Source: SYIM01 sp044359405 (GTDB taxonomy: Bacteria; Pseudomonadota; Gammaproteobacteria; Burkholderiales; Burkholderiaceae_E). Taken from it: a stretch of 26,387 nt of DNA. Location: NCBI GenBank assembly GCA_044359405.1, contig JBIKMC010000016.1, positions 1 through 26,387 of the forward strand. Direction: 5' to 3'. The notes under the pieces are model-generated. The model was not told the DNA's origin, did no database searches, and was given only the letters and a program-made list of their open reading frames with translations. The position numbers and the translations under genes are program-made. Of the stretch, positions 15,193-22,637 are shown in pieces (the stretch's first letter is position 1; every line of letters starts with the position of its first letter).

Positions 15193-16371
15193 TCAGGGCG
15201 ATCGTTGATGAATCAGGCCGGCTAGCGCCCGAGCCAGGTCTTCGAGCCGACTGAGATTGTGGATGGCGAGCATCGCATGGGCGTGCCGATGCAGCACCGA
15301 TGCACCGCTTGCCAAAGGGGCATAGCCCTCGAAACGCAGCAGCGGATTAAGCCACAGGAGCGTTCGACAACGCCGGCCAAGCCACACCAGCATTTCCTCG
15401 AGCTGTTGCGGGTCGCCGGTATCAAGGCCGTCACTGATAAGCACCACCACCGTGCGTCGGCCTACGAACTGCCGCGCATGATGTCTACGCACAGCGGCCA
15501 ACGATTCGCCCAGGCGCGTGCCGCCTGCGAAATCACGAATGGCGAGCGCGGCGGCTGCGAGCATGGCATCAGTATCGCGCAGCCTGAAGGCGGGATTGAG
15601 ATCGCTCAGACCGGTGCCAAAGGCGAATACGCAGCGGCGGCTACCCTGAGTTGCCCGATGCAGGAAGGCAAGCATCAGACGTGCATAGCGCTCCATTGAG
15701 CCCGAGATGTCGACCAGCATGAAAATCGGCAGAGTTTGCGTGCGACGACGACGACGGGGTAGCCGCACAACTTCACCCTCTCGACTTGAGGCCTCGCGCA
15801 CGAGCCGACCCCAGTGCAGGGTGGTGCCGCGGTCAGCGGCAACCGTGCGTCGACCGGTAACCCTTGGCAGCTGCAGGGCAATGTCGCCTGCCAGTTGCTG
15901 CACCACTCGATATTCGCTCGAACTGAGGCTGGCGAAATCAGCCTGACGAAGCCGCGCTAGGGCGCTTGCACTCATAGCCGCGTCAAATTCGAGATCGGAT
16001 TGGCGTAGCGGTGGCGCCGTGTCCTGGGCCGGTGGTGCCAGTGATTCCTGCACGCGCGCGCGTGCCTTGGCAGGGCGTGCCTCGGGCGCTTGGGACAGCA
16101 TCTGCGCCAGCCATTGCTGCGTAAGTTGCGGATCGCGAAACCAGGCGTCAAACAGTTCTTCGAAGATCGGCAGATCCTGCTGACGGCTGATCAGCACCGC
16201 GCGCAGCGCGCTCCTGACGTCATCGCGGCTGGCCAGCCCGACGATGTCAATAGCCTGCAGGGCCAGTGCGATCAGACTGCTATCGGTCGGCACGCCCGCC
16301 CTGCGCAGGGTGCGCCCAAAGCCGAGCAGATTGTCCGGCAGTTTTCCGCTGCGGGCGTCGCCGATACGCAT
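15193..16371 (-). CDS. coxE: CoxE-like VWA domain protein
   Basis: A 392-residue protein with a variable N-terminal region, a proline/arginine-rich linker (about 95-125 and 204-211) and a C-terminal von Willebrand A domain. The metal-ion-dependent adhesion site is intact: DISGS (221-225), Thr285 in GGTRLG and Asp314 in SDGLDTG. This is the CoxE architecture. CoxE works with the AAA+ protein CoxD in maturing the active site of CO dehydrogenase-type molybdenum enzymes in the cytoplasm. The start at 16371 is 5 bases after the coxD stop, so translation is probably coupled. The name is by family and gene order; the true client is not known. Confidence 0.9.
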   Translation of the reverse strand: MRIGDARSGKLPDNLLGFGRTLRRAGVPTDSSLIALALQAIDIVGLASRDDVRSALRAVLISRQQDLPIFEELFDAWFRDPQLTQQWLAQMLSQAPEARPAKARARVQESLAPPAQDTAPPLRQSDLEFDAAMSASALARLRQADFASLSSSEYRVVQQLAGDIALQLPRVTGRRTVAADRGTTLHWGRLVREASSREGEVVRLPRRRRRTQTLPIFMLVDISGSMERYARLMLAFLHRATQGSRRCVFAFGTGLSDLNPAFRLRDTDAMLAAAALAIRDFAGGTRLGESLAAVRRHHARQFVGRRTVVVLISDGLDTGDPQQLEEMLVWLGRRCRTLLWLNPLLRFEGYAPLASGASVLHRHAHAMLAIHNLSRLEDLARALAGLIHQRSP

Positions 16372-16376
16372 GCGGA

Positions 16377-17279
16377 TCAGGTAGACGGGCTAGCCAGCAG
16401 GCGATCAATCAGGGGCGTAAGAGCGGCGATGTCCTCGCGCTGCTTCAAGAGAACGCCTGCGGTGTTTCGCACCACTTCAGGGTCAAGCTGCAGCGTGTCC
16501 AGCGCGACCAGCGCCCTGACCCAGTCGACCGATTCGGCGATTCCCGGCGCACGCTGGAAGGCATCGGCAAAGGGCGGCGCACGCAGCTGTCCGACGAAAT
16601 CGGCCACCCTCGCACTGAGTGCCGCACCGGCTTCGGGAACACGGTCGCGAATGATGGCGAGTTCGCGCTCACGGTCGGGGTAGTCAAGCCATTGATAAAG
16701 ACAGCGACGTTTGACCGCGTCATTAAGGTCGCGCGTGCGGTTGCTGGTTAGCAGTGTGATGGGCGGATGTGCAGCCGAGATGGTGCCCAGCTCGGGAATG
16801 CTGACCTGGTACTCGCCCAGATACTCCAGCAGAAATGCCTCGAAGGGTTCATCGGCGCGATCGAGCTCATCAATCAGTAAGACCGCCCCTGGCGATGGCG
16901 CCTGCAGCGCTTGCAGCAGAGGCCGTCGAATCAGGTAGCGCGGCTGATATACCTCGCGTTCGATTTCATCCGTGCTGGTCCGATCTCCTGCAGCCCTCAT
17001 GTGCAGCAATTGCGCCGTGTAGTTCCACTCATAAAGTGCCTCACGCTGCTCCATGCCGTCATAGCATTGCAGGCGGATCAGGGGGCGGCCCAGCACGCGC
17101 GCAAGCGCCTTGGCGAGTTCGGTCTTGCCCACGCCGGGCTCGCCCTCTAACAGCAGAGGCCGCCCCAGTCGCAGCGAAAGCAATACGGCCGTGCATAAGG
17201 GGCGAGGGGCGAAATAGCCGACATCCCTGAGGGCGTCGGCGACGGTGTCGATGCTGGTGAGTGGGTGAGTGGGGGGCAT
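16377..17279 (-). CDS. coxD: CoxD-like MoxR-family AAA+ ATPase
   Basis: This 300-residue protein is a MoxR-type AAA+ ATPase. Walker A is GEPGVGKT (46-53) and Walker B is LLIDELD (134-140), followed by RADEPFEAFLLEYLGEYQV. TLLTSNRTRDLNDAVKRRCLYQWLDYP holds sensor 1 and the arginine-finger region. MoxR proteins act with VWA partners, here the adjacent coxE-like gene, to remodel and activate target enzymes; CoxD acts in forming the Cu-S-Mo or related centre. It is the first gene of a three-gene minus-strand operon (coxD, coxE, xdhC-like). The ATG at 17279 has only a weak upstream purine stretch. The 126-base gap upstream, shared with a divergent gene, holds an inverted repeat of TTATCGC. Confidence 0.9.
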   Translation of the reverse strand: MPPTHPLTSIDTVADALRDVGYFAPRPLCTAVLLSLRLGRPLLLEGEPGVGKTELAKALARVLGRPLIRLQCYDGMEQREALYEWNYTAQLLHMRAAGDRTSTDEIEREVYQPRYLIRRPLLQALQAPSPGAVLLIDELDRADEPFEAFLLEYLGEYQVSIPELGTISAAHPPITLLTSNRTRDLNDAVKRRCLYQWLDYPDRERELAIIRDRVPEAGAALSARVADFVGQLRAPPFADAFQRAPGIAESVDWVRALVALDTLQLDPEVVRNTAGVLLKQREDIAALTPLIDRLLASPST

Positions 17280-17345
17280 TAATGACTGCTCGGGGTTGAT
17301 TGGATCTGCTGCCCGGGAAGTCTCCCCCTGGGCGCGGCCCCTTGA

Positions 17346-17380
17346 TTATCGCTCGACCACGGATCTTGATGCGGCGATAA
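17346..17380. promoter_or_regulatory. Spaced inverted repeat between coxD and the divergent gene
   Basis: TTATCGC (17346-17352) and its exact reverse complement GCGATAA (17374-17380) lie 28 bases apart, centre to centre, in the only gap upstream of both coxD and the unknown 281-residue gene. A dimeric regulator could bind there, but seven-base arms with a long spacer can arise by chance. Confidence 0.25.
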
Positions 17381-17405
17381 GTCGGGTGCATGGTCTAATC
17401 GCTTC

Positions 17406-18251
17406 ATGTCCATAGACCCCACCGGCTCCGACATGGCGCGCCTGGCCATCCTGCCCTTTCAGGTCTTGCAGGCGCACGGTCTGCCCAATGCCTACGAACG
17501 CTCGTTCAAGATGACGAACGGGCGCTTGCTCGCCAATCGCTATCTGTTGGGTGTGCCAGGCGAGCGCCCTTCTCGGGCCACCGCTGCGTCCATTGCCCGG
17601 GCACTGGGTATGCCGGAGAGCTTGCGCGAACCGTTTTTAGACGAGCTCGAAGATGCCGACGGAATTCTGCTGGGCTTTGAGGCAGGCACTGAAGCGGCCA
17701 CGCTGAAGCTTTATCTTGAGTATCGGCCGGCTGATGATCAACCTGCGTCTGGACCGGCGTCCGTATTGATGCACAGCACTGGGGTCAGCACTGAGGCCAG
17801 CACTGAGGGGCGATTGCTGCACAAGGGCTTCAAGTGGTGTGTGGGCTCTGATGTGCAAGCTCGAGTCACGCTGTATCGCGAGCGGGAAATTACCAAAGCG
17901 CAGGATGTTGTGCGGCATTTTGCGCACCTGGGGCTGCATCCGGCCACGCTTGACGTATTGCGTGCAGCCTTATTGCAGAACTCTCATCAATACCCGGTGA
18001 GTGGGCTGCGCCTGAGCGAAGTCAGCGATAACACCACCCCGCGTTTAGGCCTGGATCTGAATGTCTATGCGGCGGGGCTTTCGGTCGCGAGCATCGAGCC
18101 CGCGTTGCGAGGCGCTGCACAGGATCTGAACATTGAGATGGCCGCGTTTGACCGTCTGATGCAGCTTGCGCGCCCCGCACTGCTGGGCCATCTGGCCGCC
18201 GGCCTGGACGCCGACGGTCGCGACTATCTCAGTGTTTATTTCGAGCCGTGA
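17406..18251 (+). CDS. Protein of unknown function, 281 residues
   Basis: I do not recognise this protein. It is soluble, with no signal peptide or membrane segment. Two stretches look like beta-strand pairs flanked by helices: GILLGFEAGTEAATLKLYLEYR (85-106) and RLGLDLNVYAAGLSVASIEPAL (about 211-232). A middle block HKGFKWCVGSDVQARVTLY and a conserved-looking end GHLAAGLDADGRDYLSVYFEP are also notable. A repeated strand-helix layout faintly recalls the aromatic prenyltransferase barrel, which is speculation. The ATG at 17406 has no ribosome binding site; TCTAAT at 17394-17399 could be a -10 element giving a leaderless message. A second ATG nine codons on is possible. It is divergent from coxD and overlaps the convergent YdcH-like gene by 23 bases. 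Base and codon use match the neighbours. Confidence 0.75.
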   Translation: MSIDPTGSDMARLAILPFQVLQAHGLPNAYERSFKMTNGRLLANRYLLGVPGERPSRATAASIARALGMPESLREPFLDELEDADGILLGFEAGTEAATLKLYLEYRPADDQPASGPASVLMHSTGVSTEASTEGRLLHKGFKWCVGSDVQARVTLYREREITKAQDVVRHFAHLGLHPATLDVLRAALLQNSHQYPVSGLRLSEVSDNTTPRLGLDLNVYAAGLSVASIEPALRGAAQDLNIEMAAFDRLMQLARPALLGHLAAGLDADGRDYLSVYFEP

Positions 18252-18483
18252 CCAGTATCTGGTAAAGCTCGTCTTTCAACACCACCCGCTGCATCTTGAG
18301 CTTGTCGAGTTCAAGATCTGACAGGTGCTCAAGGCCCTGCTCAATGCGGATAACCGACCGATCAAGGGCTTCGTACTCATCGAACAATCGACGGAAGTGA
18401 GCGTCAGATTGCTTGAGGTCGTGAATGGTCTGGCGGTGCTCCGGAAAGTCGGCGGCGAGCGGGTGATTATCGACATGGGTCAT
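18229..18483 (-). CDS. YdcH-like small protein (DUF465)
   Basis: An 84-residue, mostly helical and charged protein of the YdcH/SlyX-like DUF465 family. The pattern FRRLFDEYEALDRSVIRIEQG (30-50), then LELDKLKMQRVVLKDELYQIL (57-77), is typical, with heptad spacing that suggests a coiled coil. The function of the family is unknown. A CTCAGGAGG site supports the ATG at 18483. Its 3' end overlaps the end of the convergent unknown gene by 23 bases. It lies 59 bases downstream of the LuxR-type gene on the same strand but probably has its own promoter. Confidence 0.85.
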   Translation of the reverse strand: MTHVDNHPLAADFPEHRQTIHDLKQSDAHFRRLFDEYEALDRSVIRIEQGLEHLSDLELDKLKMQRVVLKDELYQILVTARNKH

Positions 18484-18542
18484 CTCAAGTCCTCCTGAGT
18501 GCCCAGTCTAGTCAAGACTGCCCAGACACGATTTGAGCCAGG

Positions 18543-19598
18543 TCAGTGAGACAGCATCACTTTGCGTATGAGGTCGACCTGCCGGTGCACGCCCGCCTTC
18601 TGGAAGATACAGCTCAGCTGGGTCTTGGCGGTTTCACGGCCAACGCCCAGCTCTTTGGCCGCATTGGTGAGCGATGGGGGTGATCCGCTGCACAGAGCTA
18701 CCAGCAGACGAGTTTCCGCACCGGTGAGTCCCAGGCGCGCCGCCGCGCGTTGAGCCCGCCAGGCAGGTGCTTCTTCGCCGTGCGCTACCAGCAGATATAA
18801 ATCGCCGCCGATACCGGGCACTGCATCGTGATGGATCTGCGTGATGGTGTGTCCGATCAGTTCACGCCCATCACTGAGACAAAGGCGCTGTGTCTGATCA
18901 CGCTCGCGCAATCGCACAACAAGCGCGCGGCCGGCGCCCTGATCGATACTCAGCAGTGAATCGCCGTCGCCTGACTGCAGTAGCACTTCGCCCCGATCGT
19001 CGACCAGACAGAACGAATTGCCAGGGGCGACGCCCTCGAAACCCAGCAGTCGAGTTATCAAACTGGCACGGACCTGGGTTTGCGCCAGCAGCACCGACTG
19101 AGCCAGGTGGGGTAGCAGCTGTTCATAGCGACGCACATCGGTCGGACGGAATGCGCCCTCGCGGCGCGAACGAAAAAGCCGCACCGCCACCGCACGCCCA
19201 TCATGCTCATGAACAAACCCGCCCATGGCATGTTCGGTGCCCAGACTGCTGTATATCTGCCGGTAGGCATCGCTGGCCACATAAGCCGCGTAGTCGGACA
19301 GCATGGTGTCGGTGCGAACGCAGCCGACCGGCTGTGACAGCAGGTCGCGCAGGCGCAGGTCAGCGCGCCGTAAAGCATCGGTGCGCGCAAATCGATAAAC
19401 CTCGCCCAGTCGGGCCCGGGCACGCTCTGATAGACCGTGCTCCAGACAGAACTGCAGGCGGTCAGTGTGACGCTCGTGCACCATCATGAGCGCACTACTG
19501 GCTGAGCAGTGCGCGGCCAGCAGCCCCAGGGCCTGTTGCCAGGACTCCCGCTGGGTACCGGCTCGGTATACGCCGCTGACGACCTCGCTGAAACTCAT
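18543..19598 (-). CDS. LuxR-family transcriptional regulator
   Basis: This 351-residue protein ends in a LuxR-type helix-turn-helix (about 288-348): LGLTGAETRLLVALCSG, then NAAKELGVGRETAKTQLSCIFQKAGVHRQVDLIRKV. The N-terminal 270 residues look like one or two PAS/GAF-like sensory folds (for example SFCLVDDRGEVLLQSGDGDSLL, 195-216) with no phospho-receiver signature. It therefore probably senses a small molecule. The frame is open far upstream, into the neighbouring dctP gene, but the ATG at 19598 follows a GAAGCGAAG stretch and is the first sensible start. It is divergent from the TRAP-dioxygenase-aldolase operon and is the obvious candidate to control it. Two palindromes in the shared gap are candidate operators. 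Confidence 0.88.
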   Translation of the reverse strand: MSFSEVVSGVYRAGTQRESWQQALGLLAAHCSASSALMMVHERHTDRLQFCLEHGLSERARARLGEVYRFARTDALRRADLRLRDLLSQPVGCVRTDTMLSDYAAYVASDAYRQIYSSLGTEHAMGGFVHEHDGRAVAVRLFRSRREGAFRPTDVRRYEQLLPHLAQSVLLAQTQVRASLITRLLGFEGVAPGNSFCLVDDRGEVLLQSGDGDSLLSIDQGAGRALVVRLRERDQTQRLCLSDGRELIGHTITQIHHDAVPGIGGDLYLLVAHGEEAPAWRAQRAAARLGLTGAETRLLVALCSGSPPSLTNAAKELGVGRETAKTQLSCIFQKAGVHRQVDLIRKVMLSH

Positions 19599-19633
19599 GA
19601 TCTTCGCTTCAGGGATGCAATTAGGGAAACGCA

Positions 19634-19653
19634 CATCCCCTGAACGGGGGATG
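19634..19653. promoter_or_regulatory. Inverted repeat in the luxR-dctP gap (first)
   Basis: CATCCCC (19634-19640) and GGGGATG (19647-19653) flank a 6-base spacer. The repeat lies 36 bases upstream of the regulator start and about 90 upstream of dctP. LuxR-type regulators bind palindromes of about 20 bases, so the size fits. Confidence 0.4.
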
Positions 19654-19677
19654 CGCAGGCCGAGAATCTCTCTTAAC

Positions 19678-19691
19678 TTGACGAGCGTCAA
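19678..19691. promoter_or_regulatory. Inverted repeat in the luxR-dctP gap (second), overlapping a -35-like element
   Basis: A perfect 6-2-6 palindrome, TTGACG-AG-CGTCAA, lies about 50 bases upstream of dctP. Its left arm could be the -35 element of a plus-strand promoter, but the sequence 17 bases on (GACGGT) is a poor -10 match. This pattern would fit an activator-dependent or repressible promoter. Confidence 0.35.
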
Positions 19692-19742
19692 CCCCCGCAA
19701 GACGGTGGACGGGTGACCCATACCTCTGGAAGGAGACCAGCA

Positions 19743-20777
19743 ATGATTCGTGGAACTAGAATTTTGAGGGGCCTGGCGGCTGCAGCCGTGCTGCTCGCCG
19801 GTGTGGCGGTCGGCGGCGAAGCGAGCGCTCAGGCGATCAAGTGGCGCTGCCAGACCCTGTGGGCGGCCAATTCCATCAATATGAAGATTTTTTCCGCCTG
19901 GGCGGATCGGGTTCGTGCGATGAGTGGCGGGCGGCTTGACATCGAAGCGCTGCCCGACGCGACCGTGGTGAAGGCGCCCGAGATGTACAACGCGGTACGC
20001 AATGGAGTGCTGGATTGCCAGAACGGTGGGGGCACCTGGAGCGCTAATCTGGACGTGGCCTTCAGCCTGTTCGGCGACATGGCGGGTGCCTATGAGCGGC
20101 CCGAACAGATGCAGATCTGGTACGAGTATCGGGGTGGCAAAGAGATTGCCCGCGAGCTCTACGGAAAGTACAACACCATGCACGTGGGTCTTGTTTGGCA
20201 CGGCGTTGAATCGATTCCCCTGAAAAAACCCGTGCGGAACATCGCCGATCTTAAAGGCCTGAAAATGCGCTCGCCCCCGGGGCCGGTCAGCGCCATTCTT
20301 TCGAAGTTTGGCGGCGCGCCGGTGACCATGAACGGGTCAGAGGTGTATTCGGCGCTTGAGCGCGGCGTGCTCGACGCCACCGACTGGGGCACCCTGTCGA
20401 TGAACGACGATCTGGGCTTTCACAAGATCGCACCTTATGCGATCTACCCGGGCTTTCACTCCATGCCTGCGACCGATATCGTCGTGAATATGGCCAAGTG
20501 GAATGCGCTACCGGCCGATCTCAAGGCGTTGGTTGAGGTATCGGTCAGGGACTTCGCGCGCGACATGGCGCAGCAGCTCGTGCTGGCTGACGAAAAGGTC
20601 GCCAAAGAGGCCAGCAAGAAAGGCCTTGAGCTCATCAACTGGAGTGCTGAAGATCGTAAGAAGTTCCGCGTTGCTGCCGTTGAGGCCTGGGAAGAGCTCG
20701 CTCAGAAAACGCCGCTGGCACGCAAGGTGGTCGACAGTCAGGTGAACTTCCTGAAAGAGCTGCGTCTGCTCGACTGA
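19743..20777 (+). CDS. dctP: TRAP substrate-binding protein, TakP/YiaO-like (second system)
   Basis: A 344-residue periplasmic receptor. The signal peptide covers about 1-29 (ending ASA before QA). Arg176 in LKMRSPPGP is the conserved carboxylate-binding arginine. The segment DLGFHKIAPYAIYPGFHSMPATDIVVNMAKWNALP (223-257; core motif DIVVNMAKWNALP) is characteristic of the TakP branch, whose studied members bind 2-keto acids. The track of the frame opens ten codons earlier, but the ATG at 19743 has an AAGGAGA site and starts the signal peptide. It leads an operon with dctQ, dctM, a PhyH-type oxygenase and an aldolase. A TakP-like ligand, a 2-keto or 2-hydroxy acid, would suit a pyruvate-type aldolase; this is inference. 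Confidence 0.94.
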   Translation: MIRGTRILRGLAAAAVLLAGVAVGGEASAQAIKWRCQTLWAANSINMKIFSAWADRVRAMSGGRLDIEALPDATVVKAPEMYNAVRNGVLDCQNGGGTWSANLDVAFSLFGDMAGAYERPEQMQIWYEYRGGKEIARELYGKYNTMHVGLVWHGVESIPLKKPVRNIADLKGLKMRSPPGPVSAILSKFGGAPVTMNGSEVYSALERGVLDATDWGTLSMNDDLGFHKIAPYAIYPGFHSMPATDIVVNMAKWNALPADLKALVEVSVRDFARDMAQQLVLADEKVAKEASKKGLELINWSAEDRKKFRVAAVEAWEELAQKTPLARKVVDSQVNFLKELRLLD

Positions 20778-20789
20778 TATACCGGTACA

Positions 20790-20818
20790 CCCCGCCCGGC
20801 TGCAGCCGACGGGTGGGG
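20790..20818 (+). other. Stem-loop between dctP and dctQ of the second TRAP operon
   Basis: A 9-base-pair GC-rich stem with one G-T pair (20790-20798 with 20810-20818) encloses an 11-base loop that itself contains the palindrome GGCTGCAGCC. It starts 12 bases after the dctP stop in the 70-base gap before dctQ. No T-tract follows. It mirrors the hairpins at the same place in the other two importer operons. Confidence 0.5.
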
Positions 20819-20847
20819 GTCATCGGATCAACCATCACCCGAACCTT

Positions 20848-21315
20848 ATGCGTCGCTTGTCTTGTTCGCTGGGCTCAGCCGTATCCTGGGTGTTTCTTGC
20901 GGTCGTGCTGGTCACCCTGTACGAAGTTGTCGCCCGCTACGGGTTTGGCAGGCCCACCAGCTGGGCACAGGAGATCACCATCATCCTGTGCTCGGTAGCG
21001 TTCGCCGTGGGCGGTGCTCATGTTCAGGCACTTGATGAACATATCCGGGTGACGGTGCTGTCAGAGCGTGCCGCTCCTGCCCTGATGACGGTACTCGATA
21101 TTTTGGGGCGCGTGCTGGGCATCATCTTCCTCGCCGGGGTGGTGTACGGCGGGTGGCGCGATGCCTGGGAGGCCCTGTCCCAGTGGCAGACCACGCAGAG
21201 TGCCTTTAACTCGCCCATGCCCGCCATCGTGAAACCGACGGTGATCGTGGTGTGCCTGATGATGGCGCTGATATTGGTCGGCGATATCGTTCGACGCGTA
21301 AGGGGCCAGCGCTGA
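20848..21315 (+). CDS. dctQ: TRAP transporter small permease (DctQ, second system)
   Basis: A 155-residue membrane protein of the DctQ family with four hydrophobic segments (about 8-24, 41-58, 84-101 and 128-147). VARYGFGRPTSWAQEITIILCS (28-49) is the family signature. The N-terminus is short, with few residues before the first membrane segment. The ATG at 20848 lacks a clear ribosome binding site, but no better start is visible and translation may depend on the upstream gene. Its stop overlaps the dctM start by one base (TGATG). Unlike the first DctQ in the window it has no charged tail, ending VRRVRGQR. Confidence 0.93.
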   Translation: MRRLSCSLGSAVSWVFLAVVLVTLYEVVARYGFGRPTSWAQEITIILCSVAFAVGGAHVQALDEHIRVTVLSERAAPALMTVLDILGRVLGIIFLAGVVYGGWRDAWEALSQWQTTQSAFNSPMPAIVKPTVIVVCLMMALILVGDIVRRVRGQR

Positions 21316-22610
21316 TGGATATTGGCACCTTAAGCCTTTTGATTGCGCTGGCCATTGTCGTGCTGATGATGCTGGGCGTGCCGCTCGCCTTTGTCACAGG
21401 TGCGATCGCCGTGGTGGTGGCGCTGACCATGTTTGGCGCCAATGGTCTTACGGTCGTGGCCAGTCAGGTGTTCTCGCTGGTCAACGAGTATCTTTTTCTG
21501 TCGGTGCCCATGTTTTTGATGATGGCCAGCTTTCTTGAGAAATCAGGGGTTGCCCATGATCTTTACGAAGCCATGAATGCCATTGGCCGGCGGGTGCGCG
21601 GTGGTGTTGCGCTGCAGACCCTGGTGGTTTCGGTCATTCTGGCGACGACCACCGGTGTGGTGGGCGGTGAAGTCATTTTGCTGGGCGTGATCGCCCTGCC
21701 GCAGATGCTTCGCCTGGGCTATGACCGCAGGCTGGCGATTGGCACCATCTGTGCGGGTGGTGCGCTGGGTGCCATGATTCCCCCCTCCATCGTGCTGATC
21801 GTTTACGGCATCACGGCCAGTGTGTCGATCGGGGATCTCTTCGCGGCTGCCTTCACGCCCGGGCTGCTGCTGGCGGGTCTTTATGCGCTTTACATCATTG
21901 TCCGAGTGAATCTGAATCCGGCGCTGGCACCATTGCCACCCCCGCTCGAGCATGGGGCTGCGAGCGCCTCGCAAGAACTGCGTAAGGTGGTCTGGCCCCT
22001 GCTGCTGATCGTGAGCGTACTGGGCAGTATTTACGCCGGCATTGCCTCCATTACGGAAGCCTCAGGCGTGGGGGCTGCGGGCGCCATGCTGTGCGCGTGG
22101 GCGCGTGGAAGTCTCAGCTGGAGGGTCATGCACGATGTACTGAAGCAGACCCTGCGCACCAGCGCCATGGTGCTCTGGCTGACCTTCGGCGCTGCAGCGC
22201 TGATCGGCGTTTACGGGTTGGTGGGCGGAACGCGATTCGCCTCGAGCGTGCTTGGTGGCCTCGATCTTGCGCCCATGGCCATGATCGCTTTCATGCTGGG
22301 CGTGATCTTCATGCTTGGCATGGTGATGGACTGGATTGGTATCTGTCTGTTGACCATGCCTATCTTTATTCCCGTGGTGAAGACCATGGGCTTTGATCTG
22401 GTTTGGTTCGGCGTGCTGTTCTGTCTGGTGGTACAGACCGCCTATCTCAGCCCGCCGTTTGGACCGGCGGCGTTCTTTCTCAAAAGCGTCGCGCCTGACG
22501 ATATCAGTCTGCAGGAAATCTTCAGCGCCATGTGGCCCTTCATTGGCCTGCAACTAGTGGCGATCTGCCTGGTACTGCTGATGCCCGGCATCGCCCTGTG
22601 GCCTATCTAG
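21315..22610 (+). CDS. dctM: TRAP transporter large permease (DctM, second system)
   Basis: A 431-residue, highly hydrophobic inner-membrane protein of the DctM family. Key motifs are VLMMLGVPLAFVTGAIA near the start, FLMMASFLEKSGVAHDLY, GGALGAMIPPSIVLIVYG and, near the end, YLSPPFGPAAFFLKSV. About 12 membrane spans fit the length. The frame is open upstream into dctQ, but the ATG at 21315 overlaps the dctQ stop by one base and gives the usual N-terminus MDIGTLSLL. It carries the ion-coupled transport step for the acid delivered by the TakP-like receptor. Confidence 0.95.
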   Translation: MDIGTLSLLIALAIVVLMMLGVPLAFVTGAIAVVVALTMFGANGLTVVASQVFSLVNEYLFLSVPMFLMMASFLEKSGVAHDLYEAMNAIGRRVRGGVALQTLVVSVILATTTGVVGGEVILLGVIALPQMLRLGYDRRLAIGTICAGGALGAMIPPSIVLIVYGITASVSIGDLFAAAFTPGLLLAGLYALYIIVRVNLNPALAPLPPPLEHGAASASQELRKVVWPLLLIVSVLGSIYAGIASITEASGVGAAGAMLCAWARGSLSWRVMHDVLKQTLRTSAMVLWLTFGAAALIGVYGLVGGTRFASSVLGGLDLAPMAMIAFMLGVIFMLGMVMDWIGICLLTMPIFIPVVKTMGFDLVWFGVLFCLVVQTAYLSPPFGPAAFFLKSVAPDDISLQEIFSAMWPFIGLQLVAICLVLLMPGIALWPI

Positions 22611-22637
22611 CCAAACCTCGACAGGAGAACTCCCCCC

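Noticed and set aside
18504..18520. Small inverted repeat CAGTCT-5-AGACTG between the LuxR-type and YdcH-like genes, as a terminator
   Set aside because: Only a 6-bp stem with no T-tract; too weak to call a terminator, though it lies where one could be.
19599..20201. A 201-codon N-terminal extension of the LuxR-type regulator
   Set aside because: The frame is open but crosses the divergent promoter region and runs antisense to the dctP signal peptide and mature start; the ATG at 19598 gives a normal-size regulator.
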